Origin: JAGNLV01 sp964612145
GTDB lineage: Bacteria > Zixibacteria > MSB-5A5 > GN15 > FEB-12
Assembly: GCA_964612145.1 (NCBI GenBank)
Contig: CAZTBP010000018.1
Span: 24,261-88,260, forward strand
Reading direction: 5' to 3'
DNA length: 64,000 nucleotides
Shown here in pieces: positions 18,301-28,201 of the stretch (position 1 is the first letter of the stretch; the number at the start of each line of letters is the position of its first letter). Below the pieces are notes generated by a model, which made no database searches, was not told where the DNA came from, and saw only the letters and a list, made by a program, of their open reading frames with translations. A program made the translations under genes and the position numbers.

Positions 18301-18702
18301 GTGACAAACGCCGCCAAGGTCGCCAATATTCACGATTTCATCATGAAGCTGCCGGACGGTTACCGCAACGAGATCGGCGAACGGGGTGTGACGCTCTCCG
18401 GCGGCGAGAAGCAGCGAGTGTGTCTGGCCCGTGCGCTGTTGAAAGATCCCCCGATCGTAGTCCTCGATGAAGCGACGTCGGCGCTGGATACGCGCAGTGA
18501 AGAGCTTATTCAGCAGGCGCTTGAAAAGGCCTTAGACGGGAAAACGTCGATTATCATTGCACATCGCCTCTCGACAGTGCAGCATGCCGATCGCATCGTT
18601 GTCATGGACGACGGGAAGATCGTAGCACAGGGTACGCACCAGGAGCTGCTTGAGAGCTCGGATCTCTACCGGGAGCTGGCACAGAAGCAGCTTCGGTCGT
18701 AG
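18301..18702 (+). pseudogene. 3' fragment of an ABC exporter (MsbA-like) gene
   Basis: Only the last 133 codons of an ABC exporter remain. The text starts at AAKVANIHDFIMKLPDGY, the region after the Q-loop, and runs through the signature LSGGEKQRV, Walker B IVVLDEATSALD, the switch His in IIAHRLSTV and a normal C-terminus. The whole transmembrane domain and Walker A are missing. The reading frame extends upstream only to a stop at 18265, where dehydrogenase sequence takes over, so the break lies at about 18270-18300. No credible start codon. Everything left is conserved, which points to a recent rearrangement or an assembly join. Not expected to transport. Confidence 0.8.
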
Positions 18703-18720
18703 CCTCCTGCAGCCCGCCGC

Positions 18721-21700
18721 TTATTCACTCTCGAGGCTGGGGGCAGTGCTGACAGCTTTCTCTTTAAGACCGAACATACTGCGGACCTTCAGCACCAACT
18801 CGATAGCGTATGAGAAGACCAGCGGTGTCAGCACCAACGAAATTACCGTTGATACGACCAGACCACCGACGACGACGGATCCCAGGCCGCGATACAGCTC
18901 TGACCCCGCACCCGGCATAATGATCAACGGCAGCATGCCAAAGGTCGACGTTCCGGTGGACATGAGGATCGGTCGGACACGAACCCGCACTGATTCTTTG
19001 ACTGCCGATCGTGGATTCCATCCGTCCCGCATCAGATTAATAGCCTGATACACAATCAGAATCGAGTTGTTGATTACGGTTCCGACCAGAATTACAAAGC
19101 CAAGCATAGTGAGAACATCGAGCTGCTGTGCGGAGTCGAACAGCTGCACGATATTCAGGCCAAGCACGCCGCCGAATGTCGCCAGCGGTACTGTCAGCAT
19201 GATGACCAGCGGATAGGTAAACGACTGGAACAGCGCGGCCAGCAAGAGATAGGTCAGGACGACGGCTATATTGAAGTCGGTGAATAACTCGGAGCGAAGC
19301 CGTGTGAGGTCGTCGGCGGTACCGGACAAGTTGATGTCGTAGAGCCCGCCAACCAGGCCCTCGTCGCGCAGCGGCTGGACGACTTCGTTTTCGATGCGGG
19401 CGACTGCTTCCTCGAGCGCGATGCCGTCGGGGAGAACCGTCTCAATGGAGACCGTCCGCTGCCGTTCGACATGATTGATCTGGACTGGACCCTGGTCGAG
19501 CCGGATATCGGCAACGTCGCCAATGGTCACAACGCGTCCCCGTCCGGTAGCGATCGGCAGCAGGGCGATGTCCTGGGTATGTTGACTCCAGTCGTCGCGC
19601 CCCTTAATGAGCAGATCGATTTCCCGACCGTTGTGGAAATATTCACTGACGATTGCGCCGTCGACCAGCGCATTGACCGAGCGTCCGATTATAGAGGCAT
19701 CCATGCCCATATCAGCGGCACGGACGCGATCCGGATAGACCCGTACCTCGGGATTGCCCAGGTCCAGACCGGGTATCGGCCGGGAATTTGAGCCGGGGAC
19801 AACTTCGCTGACCTGGCCAAAAACACGCTGGGCAACCTGGAGGATATGGGGAAGTTCAGGTCCGGAGACATCGATTCGCACCGAGCGTGAGCCGGCGAAT
19901 CCGCGACCAAACAATGAAGACTGGCTGGCGAAACCAATGGCGCCCGGTATCGAGAAGAGCGCGCGGTTGGCTACCGGAACAAGTTCTCCCCCGCGTTCGG
20001 GATCCCGACCGCGCAGGCCGAAAAAGGCCTGGTTGCGCAGTGCGACCAGGAAGAAATTGTCGACTCCACCACCCGGAAGGGTGTCGGCGGCCTCCCCTTC
20101 GGTTTCCCACAGCGGCCTGATTTGGTCTTCGATTTGTTGACCGGCCTTGATCATTTCATCGAGGTTGTATCCCGGCGGCGGAATCATCGAGGCAAACACG
20201 AGGTTCCGGTTTCCGCTGGGCAGATACTCAGCCGGCGGCAGAAGCAACACTGTCAGCCCCATCGAAACAACGATAATACCAAGAATGGTACCCAGCCGTC
20301 GATAACCTTTGGCGTTGATATAGTCGACGAAGGCTGCAATACGTTCGGCGAGTCGTCCCAGGAATGTGTCTCGATTGGCGTCGCCGGACACTTTTGAGGA
20401 GACTTTCAAAATTCGAGACGAGAGAGTCGGGATGACTGTTATCGATACGATCAGTGCGATTACGATAGCACTGGAAATGGCAATAGCAATGTCTTTAAAA
20501 AGCTGGCCCGCCTGCTCCTCGACGAACAGAATCGGGAGGAAGACGGCGACGGTTGTGACTGTCGAGGACAGGAGTGCACCCCAAACCTCCGAGGTACCGT
20601 CCCTGGCAGCATCCCATCGGCTCTTCCCCATTTGCATGTGACGGTAGATATTTTCCAGCACAACAATAGAACTATCGACTACCATACCGACGGCGAACGC
20701 CATGCCCGCGAGAGAGATCACGTTGATAGTCCGCCCGAAGATTGACATCGCCAGAAATGTCGTGACGATGGAAATCGGAATAGCCAGTGCAATCACCAGC
20801 ACCGCCGACGGTGACCGCAGGAAAATAAACAGGGCGAGGATGGCGAGGAAACCTCCCAGGTAGATATTGGAGAGCACGAGGTCTATAGCGGAGTTAATGT
20901 ACACCGTTTCACGGTAGACATTTTCAATTTCCATACCCTGGGGCCGCATGACCTCATCGTTGATAACATCCAGTTGTTCCAGGAGGCCATCGATCACGGC
21001 GATGACATTTGACCCGACCTGTCGCTGGGCGTTAAACGCTACGCTGGGAATGCCTTTGTGGCGCACCATGACAGTCGGTTTTTCGTGGGTTAATTCTACA
21101 CGAGCAATGTCGCCGACTCGAATCGGCGTGCCGCCCCGAACAGCGACGACTGTCTGTGCCACCGCCTCGGTCGTTTCATAACGGGAGATGGTTCGTACAA
21201 CGTAGCGGCGTTTGCCTTCGCCAAAATCACCGGCGGAGATATCCCGGTTGTCAGACCGCAGGGCCTGAGCAAGTTGATCAATGGTGATGCCCGAGGAAGC
21301 CAGCAGGTCGGGATCGAACTCAACATGCACCTCTTCTTCCAGACCCCCAAAGACATTCACCGACGAGACGCCCTCGACTCGCTCCAGTCTGGGCTTTACG
21401 ATTTCTTCGACCAGGGTCCGCTGATGCGGGATATACACCGAATCATCAAGCGGCCTGACCACAAACCAGGCGATAGCACCTTCAAGCTGGCTTGAGGTTG
21501 TTACGACAGGGCGGTCTGCCGTGGTCGGGTATGATGGAACCTCGTTGAGTTTATTGGTGACTTTGACAACGGCGCCGGTCAGGTCGGTCCCGGCCGGAAA
21601 TTCAAGGGTGATTGTGCCCCGGCTGTCCTGAGACTCGGATCGCATCTCAAGGAGGCCTTCGACAGACTTCAGGTACTCTTCCTGCTGTTCGATGATTTCT

Positions 21701-21882
21701 TTTTCGATCTCTTCGGGCGATGCGCCGACCCAGGTTGTAGCGACCGCGATAATCGGGCGTTCCACCTCGGGCGTTAACTGGATAGGCACCCGGTTAAGGG
21801 CAAGCATCCCGCCGATGACGGCGATCAGCACGCCGACAATGACGGTGATGGGAAATCGAATTGAGGATGATATCAGGCTCAC
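18721..21882 (-). CDS. RND efflux pump permease (HAE1/MMPL-type AcrB relative)
   Basis: Second RND inner-membrane pump, 1053 aa, of normal length. Begins MSLISSSIRFPITVIVGVLI with a GTG start at 21882 preceded by AAGGA. Two periplasmic porter regions and two TM bundles are present. TM4 reads VGMVVDSSIVVLENI: the first relay Asp is retained, the second replaced by Ser, as in many 'VD(N/S)' relatives of AcrB. Its adaptor gene lies 21 bp upstream on the same strand. It differs clearly from the pump at 1.5-4.6 kb, so the two are not recent copies. Substrate unknown. Confidence 0.93.
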   Translation of the reverse strand: MSLISSSIRFPITVIVGVLIAVIGGMLALNRVPIQLTPEVERPIIAVATTWVGASPEEIEKEIIEQQEEYLKSVEGLLEMRSESQDSRGTITLEFPAGTDLTGAVVKVTNKLNEVPSYPTTADRPVVTTSSQLEGAIAWFVVRPLDDSVYIPHQRTLVEEIVKPRLERVEGVSSVNVFGGLEEEVHVEFDPDLLASSGITIDQLAQALRSDNRDISAGDFGEGKRRYVVRTISRYETTEAVAQTVVAVRGGTPIRVGDIARVELTHEKPTVMVRHKGIPSVAFNAQRQVGSNVIAVIDGLLEQLDVINDEVMRPQGMEIENVYRETVYINSAIDLVLSNIYLGGFLAILALFIFLRSPSAVLVIALAIPISIVTTFLAMSIFGRTINVISLAGMAFAVGMVVDSSIVVLENIYRHMQMGKSRWDAARDGTSEVWGALLSSTVTTVAVFLPILFVEEQAGQLFKDIAIAISSAIVIALIVSITVIPTLSSRILKVSSKVSGDANRDTFLGRLAERIAAFVDYINAKGYRRLGTILGIIVVSMGLTVLLLPPAEYLPSGNRNLVFASMIPPPGYNLDEMIKAGQQIEDQIRPLWETEGEAADTLPGGGVDNFFLVALRNQAFFGLRGRDPERGGELVPVANRALFSIPGAIGFASQSSLFGRGFAGSRSVRIDVSGPELPHILQVAQRVFGQVSEVVPGSNSRPIPGLDLGNPEVRVYPDRVRAADMGMDASIIGRSVNALVDGAIVSEYFHNGREIDLLIKGRDDWSQHTQDIALLPIATGRGRVVTIGDVADIRLDQGPVQINHVERQRTVSIETVLPDGIALEEAVARIENEVVQPLRDEGLVGGLYDINLSGTADDLTRLRSELFTDFNIAVVLTYLLLAALFQSFTYPLVIMLTVPLATFGGVLGLNIVQLFDSAQQLDVLTMLGFVILVGTVINNSILIVYQAINLMRDGWNPRSAVKESVRVRVRPILMSTGTSTFGMLPLIIMPGAGSELYRGLGSVVVGGLVVSTVISLVLTPLVFSYAIELVLKVRSMFGLKEKAVSTAPSLESE

Positions 21883-21903
21883 GGTGATTCCTTTGCGACC
21901 GGC

Positions 21904-23016
21904 TTATTGCTGCGTGGCCGAGGTATTCTGGGCCGCCTGCTCGCCGGGCGGTTGGTCCCCAGCTACTTTGACCGGAGATCCGGGGAATATTCGCTCGTTG
22001 CCTCGGACGACAACCGGCATTCCTTCTTTGAGCTGCTCCGACTGCACGGCGATCATTTTGCCTTCGGTGGAAGTTGTCCGCACCGGCACCGGCACGGCTT
22101 TCCCGTCGGCAACGGTGTAAACCACTGTCTGATCGCCATTGCGAATGATGGCGTCTTTGGATACGGCGAGACTGGTGAATTTGTTGTCCAGCGACAGTAC
22201 TACTCGAACAAGCATACCACCGGCCAGCCGGCCTTCGTCGTTCGGAACATCGATGAATACCGGAAAGGTGTGCGTTTCGGAGCTGGCGCTGGGTGAAATG
22301 CCGGTGACTTTGCCGGCTACGGGGGGACCACTTTGTTCGGAGAGCCTGATGCTGACATCGGCACCGGTTGAGAGTTTGCCGAAGTATCGTTCGGGAAGAT
22401 CGACCAGTACCCGGATATGAGACACGTCGGCCATCTCGAACACCGGCGTTCCGGGACTGACCCATTCGCCGACATCGACCAGCTTGCGGCCAGTGTAGCC
22501 GTCAAAGGGGGCCACAATTCGGCAGTTCTTGAAGTCCAGTTCGAGGATCCGACGCTGGGCTTCCAGCTGGCGGTACTCCTGTTCAGTGATGTTTACCCAG
22601 GCCTGCGCGGAATCGAGAGCCGTTTCCGATATGAGGTCACGGGAGTGAAGATCTTTGGTACGTATCAGCGCGTCTTCTGCCAGGATAAAGCGCTGGTGGG
22701 CCTGTTCGGCCTGAGCTGATTTGGCGTCAAGCGAGTACTGGAACGTCTCGTCATCGAGTGTCACCAGCCGGTCGCCCTTGCGTACCGGATTTCCTTCCGC
22801 AGCATTTATCGCAGCAACCCGTCCGGCCACCTCGGCGACAATATTGCTGGTCACACGCGCCTCGGTGCGCCCGCTTAGTGTAATTTGATCGTGAAATTCT
22901 CGGGTCGTTACCTGGTCAGCCACCACCAGTGTCGGCGGGCGGTCCTGAGCCGAAATCACAGAAAAGCTAATTATGATAAGAGCCGCAATGGCTGCAAGCG
23001 AGGTCGTTGCTTTCAT
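21904..23016 (-). CDS. RND efflux periplasmic adaptor (HlyD/MFP family)
   Basis: Adaptor of 370 aa for the pump that follows 21 bp downstream. N-terminal signal segment (about residues 1-23, ending near VISAQ), so it is exported, without a lipobox Cys. Barrel-sandwich motif GRVAAINAAEGNPVRKGDRL, a coiled coil at about 100-150, second lipoyl half FDGYTGRKLVDVGEWVSPG, then beta-barrel (VLVDLPERYFG) and membrane-proximal domains. It is likely the first gene of the operon. No TolC partner is nearby, so it must share an outer-membrane channel encoded elsewhere. Confidence 0.9.
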   Translation of the reverse strand: MKATTSLAAIAALIIISFSVISAQDRPPTLVVADQVTTREFHDQITLSGRTEARVTSNIVAEVAGRVAAINAAEGNPVRKGDRLVTLDDETFQYSLDAKSAQAEQAHQRFILAEDALIRTKDLHSRDLISETALDSAQAWVNITEQEYRQLEAQRRILELDFKNCRIVAPFDGYTGRKLVDVGEWVSPGTPVFEMADVSHIRVLVDLPERYFGKLSTGADVSIRLSEQSGPPVAGKVTGISPSASSETHTFPVFIDVPNDEGRLAGGMLVRVVLSLDNKFTSLAVSKDAIIRNGDQTVVYTVADGKAVPVPVRTTSTEGKMIAVQSEQLKEGMPVVVRGNERIFPGSPVKVAGDQPPGEQAAQNTSATQQ

Positions 23017-23226
23017 TATTGTTTTCCCAATCCCCGGGGTTTGCTATCTGTCGGCGGATGTTTCCGTCCGTGTATTTGCTACCGGCTGTAACAATTATAG
23101 GTGTCTCAGGTTCTGAGACTCGTATTGCTTTTTACGGGGAAAAGCAAAAAAAGTATACTATATCAGACCATTTTTTCTATTCTTTCGAGCGATTATCTTA
23201 GGCAACGACCGGCAGAAGAGCTTAAC

Positions 23227-23269
23227 AAAAAAAGAGCCCGGCGGCAGTTTGGAGAAACTGCCACCGGGC
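23227..23269 (-). terminator. Rho-independent terminator of the PKD subtilase gene
   Basis: Read on the minus strand, a stem formed by 23236-23250 and 23255-23269 (GCCCGG(T/C)GGCAGTTT type arms with one mismatch) is followed by a run of seven T. It lies 45 bp past the subtilase stop and is a classical terminator. Confidence 0.88.
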
Positions 23270-23313
23270 CATAATAGGGTTTGCTGCAACCCATAGGGAT
23301 TATGTGATCTGCA

Positions 23314-26037
23314 TTACTTCAGCAGAATCATCTTCCTGGTCTGGACCTTGTCGCCGGTAATCAGGCGGTACAGGTAGATACCTGACGACTGATTGGAGGC
23401 ATCCCAGGTCACAATATGTGTACCACTTTCGAACTGACCGTCGGCCAGAACTGCCACCTGCTGACCGGCGACATTGAACACCTCAAGCGTCACATGCGAC
23501 GCCGTCGGCAGGGCAAACGCGATATCAGTGGTCGGGTTGAACGGGTTCGGGTAGTTCTGCTGCAGACCGAATTCGTTCGGCAGGGCGGTCATGCGATCGC
23601 CGGAACCATAGACGTCACCGCTTTCGCAGGACTGGGTGACATGGTTCGCACCGGCATCGTAAGTCAGGGAGGCGTGGGTAACGTTGGTTACTTCGAAGCA
23701 CCATTCACCGCCGCAACTTCTGGTCTTGCTGGTCTCAAACGTTATTGAACCATCGGAGCCAGTCAAGCCACTGCCAGTAGCGGCGACCGGCCCGGTGACG
23801 GAGATATAGACTGTTGCATTGGCCACCGGCTGCTCTGCGGAGTCATAAATGTATATGGTCCCAATACCGGAGCAGTTCGGACCGGCGTTCTTGCGCGTGA
23901 CGACAATATCGTGCACGTGCATGGTGCCACCAGCGGGCTCGGTGACCGTGATATAGTCGGTCTTGGTGACGATATCCGAACCGGCACAATTCGAAGCGGT
24001 CAGGGTCACGGAGTACGTTCCGGCCGCAGTGTACTCATAGCTCGGATTTTGCGCGGTGGAGGTGCCACCGTCGCCGAAGTCCCAGGACCAAGAGGTCGGG
24101 TTGTTGGTGGACAGGTCGGTGAAGCTGACCGTCAGGGGGGCATCACCCGAGGTCGGGCTGCCGCTGAAATCGGCCACCGGGGTGGTCTCGTTACAGACCG
24201 GCTCGGTCACGGTGATGTAGTCGACCTTTGATTCGATATCAGAACCGGCGCAGTTCGAGGCCGTCAACGTTACAGTATATGTACCGGCGGCGGTGTACTC
24301 ATGGCTCGGGTTCTGGGCGGAGGAAGTGCCACCATCACCGAAGTCCCACGACCAGGAGGCCGGGTTGTTGGTGGACAGGTCGGTGAAGCTGACCGTCAGC
24401 GGGGCCTCGCCCGAAGTCGGGCTGCCGCTGAAGTCGGCGACCGGGGTGGTCTCGTTACACTGCCCCGTACAGCCAGCAGCGGCAAGCGCTTTCGCAGCAT
24501 CGGCAATACCGGAGCCAAGGTCACGGCTGTCGCTGTACGGATTAGTGTTATTGAGAATCAGACTTGTTTTCTGACTCGCGGTCAGCGATGGATCGCAGGA
24601 TTCGAGCAGTGCCGCAATACCGGCTACGTGAGGGGCGGCCATGGACGTACCGCTCAGCAACGCGATATAATGGGCGGTCAGATCCGGATCATCGGGATTG
24701 GCGTAGGTGCTGAGTATGTCGACGCCCGGAGCGGCAACATCGACCCAGGAACCATAGTTGGTGAAGCTGGCACCGGCACCGGCAGCATCGGTAGCCGCAA
24801 CGTCAAGGCAGTCACCGCGACTATTCAGGTAGTCGGCGCTGCTGGAGTTGCTGTTACCAGCCGCGACCACGATGATAACATCGCGAGAGAGCAGATGGCT
24901 GGTGGCCAGATCGAGGCCGCCACTGTTGGACGAACCCCAGGAGCAGTTAATAGAGGCTACGTTCTGGCCCGCGTCGACCAGATCGGCAATGTAGTACATG
25001 GCCTCAGCAGCGTAGTCCATGCGCACAACACCGGTGGTAACACCACGATAGGAGGCATGGTAGCCGATACGGCACGGGATAATTTCAACGCCGTTGCCCG
25101 GATCGGACCGGGTACCAGCGGCAAAACCACCGGCCACACCCGCGACGAGGATGCCGTTGTTGGTGATAGCCGAGACCGTACCCGACACGTGCGTACCATG
25201 ACCGTCGCCATCATCCGGATCGTTGTCGGCGATACTGCAATCCTGGTCAATACAGGAGACGCCGAAGCCGCCGGAAGCATCTTCAACGAAGTCCCAGCCG
25301 ATGACATCATCGATATAGCCGTTGCCATCGTTGTCAACACCGTCACCGGGGATTTCACCCGGGTTGATGAAGATGTTGCCGCCGTCGAACGGAGCATCGG
25401 GACCCCACTGCGGGCTGTCACCACCGAGGTCGAGGTGGAAGTAGCGGGTGCCGGAGTCGAGGATACCGACCTTTACCGAAGCAGAGCCGGTGTTGGCATC
25501 CCAGGCCTGGTCGGCATGGATGCTGTGGGTATCCCAGTAGTGCCACTGATCGTATGGGAAATCCGGGTTCGGCGAGCCCTGGTAGTAATCATCATTGGGC
25601 GTCAGTGACATCGTGTGAATACCGATCGGCTGAACTTCACGGACGGCAGGATGGGCTTCGAAAGCCGCCATGGCGTCATCGAGCGTGCCGGAGTCGAATT
25701 TCACTTTGTACGCACGAGCCAGTGCACTCGAAGCTGAGGCTGCCTGCGATTTAATATCAGCGCCCGGGAATTGCGGGCGGAGTTTGGATACAAGGAACTG
25801 GTCAACCAGTGCGTCGAAACCCTCGATATTGGTCAGGGCGACGCGCGACTGCATATCTTTTCCATGGTTGACCCGAACGACGTCGTTAAGAACGATGATA
25901 AATTCGTTGTCGACGTAGCCGAGGAAGCTCGGTACATCCATGTTCTGCTCGGGCTGTACAAACTTGACATCGGCGGCGATGACGCCGGTTGACAGTAAGA
26001 ATGCGATGCCCAGAACGGCGGTTAGAAACCTTTTCAT
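23314..26037 (-). CDS. Secreted subtilisin-like peptidase with two PKD domains and C-terminal sorting tail
   Basis: Exported serine peptidase, 907 aa. Signal peptide at about 1-21; an I9-like propeptide region (about 40-140); S8 catalytic domain about 165-515 with Asp194 (GILDSG), His280 (GHGTHVSG) and Ser465 (GTSMAAPH). Two almost identical PKD domains follow (about 527-702), then a beta-sandwich region with three Cys, and an 80-residue tail starting LQQNYPNPFNPTT and ending GIYLYRLITGD..., the FlgD-like/Por sorting domain used in FCB bacteria for surface delivery. GGAGG lies 5 bp before the ATG; a strong terminator follows. Role probably nutrition or surface processing; the substrate is unknown. 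Confidence 0.93.
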   Translation of the reverse strand: MKRFLTAVLGIAFLLSTGVIAADVKFVQPEQNMDVPSFLGYVDNEFIIVLNDVVRVNHGKDMQSRVALTNIEGFDALVDQFLVSKLRPQFPGADIKSQAASASSALARAYKVKFDSGTLDDAMAAFEAHPAVREVQPIGIHTMSLTPNDDYYQGSPNPDFPYDQWHYWDTHSIHADQAWDANTGSASVKVGILDSGTRYFHLDLGGDSPQWGPDAPFDGGNIFINPGEIPGDGVDNDGNGYIDDVIGWDFVEDASGGFGVSCIDQDCSIADNDPDDGDGHGTHVSGTVSAITNNGILVAGVAGGFAAGTRSDPGNGVEIIPCRIGYHASYRGVTTGVVRMDYAAEAMYYIADLVDAGQNVASINCSWGSSNSGGLDLATSHLLSRDVIIVVAAGNSNSSSADYLNSRGDCLDVAATDAAGAGASFTNYGSWVDVAAPGVDILSTYANPDDPDLTAHYIALLSGTSMAAPHVAGIAALLESCDPSLTASQKTSLILNNTNPYSDSRDLGSGIADAAKALAAAGCTGQCNETTPVADFSGSPTSGEAPLTVSFTDLSTNNPASWSWDFGDGGTSSAQNPSHEYTAAGTYTVTLTASNCAGSDIESKVDYITVTEPVCNETTPVADFSGSPTSGDAPLTVSFTDLSTNNPTSWSWDFGDGGTSTAQNPSYEYTAAGTYSVTLTASNCAGSDIVTKTDYITVTEPAGGTMHVHDIVVTRKNAGPNCSGIGTIYIYDSAEQPVANATVYISVTGPVAATGSGLTGSDGSITFETSKTRSCGGEWCFEVTNVTHASLTYDAGANHVTQSCESGDVYGSGDRMTALPNEFGLQQNYPNPFNPTTDIAFALPTASHVTLEVFNVAGQQVAVLADGQFESGTHIVTWDASNQSSGIYLYRLITGDKVQTRKMILLK
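23932..24459 (-). repeat. Tandem 264-bp duplication encoding two PKD domains
   Basis: Units 24196-24459 and 23932-24195 each encode 88 residues starting CNETTPVADFSGSPTSG. By eye only about ten residues differ, so the copies look recently duplicated or kept alike by gene conversion. PKD domains are usually spacers or binding modules in secreted enzymes. Confidence 0.85.
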
Positions 26038-26375
26038 AACTCCTCCAATAAGAGATTACCTCTCTGCACCGTAATTGTATGGTGAGACAGTTGTCGCGTG
26101 AACCAAGTCGCTGATGTTTTCGCGGTTAGCGGCTCGGGCGAGCGATTGCGGTTAGTATCAGTTGACTGCGATCTTGCCCGGACGTATCACCTCCTTCACA
26201 CACACATAGAATGCACCGCTGAGAGACTTCGCCTCCCCGGTGCGAAATTGCTTTATGCTAATGGGTCATTCTAATTGTAAACAGGTTCGAAAATATACTT
26301 GCGAAGTCTTTGTTTCGGGCTTCCCGCCGTCCGGTCTGCAGTCAAGCCGAACGATTCGAAATTATCGCCCACTAA

Positions 26376-26419
26376 CAGGTGGCTATGGATACATCCGCCG
26401 AAAGAGAGGGAGCCACCTG
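26376..26419. promoter_or_regulatory. Inverted repeat upstream of the PKD subtilase
   Basis: CAGGTGGCT (26376-26384) and AGCCACCTG (26411-26419) are perfect complements enclosing 26 nt, about 340 bp ahead of the subtilase start. It could be a leader RNA stem or a protein-binding site. It did not match a riboswitch core I know. Confidence 0.3.
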
Positions 26420-26520
26420 CCGTGGGGCGATATTTTGCGCATTAAACAAGAAGCTAGTAAGTAGTGTGGTAAGGGCAGGCGAAAAATACACCAATCTAGT
26501 GGAAATTTTTCGCACGGCAG

Positions 26521-26550
26521 AAAAAAAGCGCGCCGCAAATGCGACGCGCC
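26521..26550 (-). terminator. Terminator of the dockerin subtilase gene
   Basis: On the minus strand, a GC-rich stem (GCGCGTCGC with GCGGCGCGC, one mismatch) is followed by seven T. It ends about 40 bp beyond the stop of the gene at 26587, as expected for its terminator. Confidence 0.8.
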
Positions 26551-26586
26551 AGTAGATTCAGGAAGTGTCTTGCTCGGCGGCTGTTC

Positions 26587-27975
26587 TTAGTCTTTGCCGA
26601 AAACTTTGTCCGACATGCGATTAACATCGGCCTGATTGACTACACCATCGTTATTCACATCTGCTTGCCGACGGATGCCATTGTTCGGTGGCCGACCTGT
26701 TTCGACAGTTTCACTAACCGCGTTCAAATCGGAAACATCGAGAGTACCGGAATTGTCCATATCCCCCAGACGTTTCGTTACCACTGCTTCGAAAGCATCA
26801 AGGCGCCCATAACCGTAGTAAAGATCGTGTGTCACGACGGTCCCCCAAGTCAGATCTCGCTCGGCTGTGGTTCGCAAATGCTGTTCCATACCGAACGGGT
26901 CAGACAGGTTATCGAGTGACCGGATCAGTGTCGCGGTAGCTGAAGCCAGGGGCGCGGAGAACGATGTCCCGCTCCAGGAGCCCCAGTAATACGGGGCCGG
27001 CAGGGCACTGTAAAGATTCACACCGGGGGCGCAGACATCGACATGCTCACCACCGTTGGAAAAGGAGGCGATTACATCAAGCGAGTCAATTGCTGACACG
27101 GCGATGACGCCGGGATATGCGGCGGGATAGACTGGTACTTCGATGCCGTTGTTCCCAACCGAGGCAACCAGCGTTATTCCGACATCAAGGGCACCCTGAC
27201 AGGCATCAGCAAGTGTGTTGTCATCGATGGTAGTGCCGAAACTCATATTTATAATGTGGGCGTTTTGTTTTACCGCATGCTTTATTCCCTTCACGACCGT
27301 GAAGGTGCTGCTGAGACCGTCACCATCGAAACAGCGAACGATAAGCAATTCGGCCTGGGGCGCACCAAGATGCACCAGTCCGGTTACAAACGTGCCATGC
27401 CCGAACAGCGCGCCGTCTTCCTCGGAAGGATCATAATCTCGGCCGATAAAATCGATTTGAAGAGAGTCTGGATGATTCTCAAACAGCGGGTGGGTGGGGT
27501 CAAATCCGTTGTCAATGACAGCGATTCGTATACCGTTTCCCTGAGAAATCATGTGGGCCGAGTCAAAATCAACAGTATACATGGCCGGCTGTGAATAGTA
27601 CGGTACGGGTTCGGTACTGTCAGAATGCACCGGGACATCGTCATCGGGGAAAGAGATGCCCATTTGGTGAGTTTCGACCATGTTGAGCAAATAGTTTGGA
27701 TTTACGGTCGCGATTTCCGACTTTGCAGCCAAGTCGTTTCGCTTGGATTCGAAACTGAAAGAATCCGGAAAACTCACGAGAAACAGTTGTTCGGATGGTA
27801 TACTGTCAACAATGGAAACGCCGGCACCGCTGAAAGCGTCGCTGGAGTTGATTCCGGCCCCGAGTTTGACAATGGCTTGACCGGGGATAATCGGGTTAGC
27901 GGCTGCTGTCGCGACAGCAATAACACCCAACAGTAATGTCAGAAAGAGGAATCTTGTGTTCGATTCGGCAGACAT
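26587..27975 (-). CDS. Secreted subtilisin-like peptidase with C-terminal dockerin
   Basis: Exported S8 peptidase, 462 aa. I start at the ATG at 27975 (MSAESN), which has GGGGGT upstream and begins a signal peptide ending near TAAANP; a TTG 24 bp further up is less likely. Short propeptide-like segment, then the catalytic domain with Asp in IAVIDNGFDP, His in GHGTFVTG and Ser in GTSFSAPLAS. The last 60 residues hold two dockerin calcium motifs, DMDNSGTLDVSDL and DVNNDGVVNQADV. No cohesin or scaffold is present; in FCB genomes dockerins often appear without cellulosomes. It lies downstream of the sigma/anti-sigma pair on the same strand, 226 bp away. Confidence 0.9.
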   Translation of the reverse strand: MSAESNTRFLFLTLLLGVIAVATAAANPIIPGQAIVKLGAGINSSDAFSGAGVSIVDSIPSEQLFLVSFPDSFSFESKRNDLAAKSEIATVNPNYLLNMVETHQMGISFPDDDVPVHSDSTEPVPYYSQPAMYTVDFDSAHMISQGNGIRIAVIDNGFDPTHPLFENHPDSLQIDFIGRDYDPSEEDGALFGHGTFVTGLVHLGAPQAELLIVRCFDGDGLSSTFTVVKGIKHAVKQNAHIINMSFGTTIDDNTLADACQGALDVGITLVASVGNNGIEVPVYPAAYPGVIAVSAIDSLDVIASFSNGGEHVDVCAPGVNLYSALPAPYYWGSWSGTSFSAPLASATATLIRSLDNLSDPFGMEQHLRTTAERDLTWGTVVTHDLYYGYGRLDAFEAVVTKRLGDMDNSGTLDVSDLNAVSETVETGRPPNNGIRRQADVNNDGVVNQADVNRMSDKVFGKD

Positions 27976-28201
27976 TTTTGATTTACCCCCGTATGTCAAC
28001 GGTTTAGCCAGTCACTCGGCTGTTTGGAATCGACAGTCTCTCCGGGACACCACATGCGTGGGCCTGGAAGCAGGTCGAAACCGGAGTCGGGATGACCGGC
28101 GAAATTACTAAACAAATATAGCGAAAAAGTCAATATTTCCAAGTCTCAAATCGACAAAAACACCTTGATGGCGCGGTTTTACTGAGGCAGCGCAAGTCAC
28201 C

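Larger units (their letters stand above)
26038..26586. other. Intergenic region between the two subtilase genes (549 bp)
   Basis: I see no gene here; short open frames have no recognisable content. It holds the ribosome site and presumably the promoter of the PKD subtilase, a 9-bp inverted repeat (26376-26384 with 26411-26419), and the terminator of the dockerin subtilase at its far end. Confidence 0.6.

Noticed and set aside
24301..25608. 435-codon plus-strand frame opposite the PKD subtilase
   Set aside because: Composition (Arg/Gly/Val-rich, no motif) is that of a mirror of the real peptidase with its catalytic triad on the other strand.
26376..26450. Cyclic di-GMP or similar riboswitch around the inverted repeat
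   Set aside because: I looked for the conserved internal loops and tetraloop-receptor bases on both strands and did not find them in the right order.
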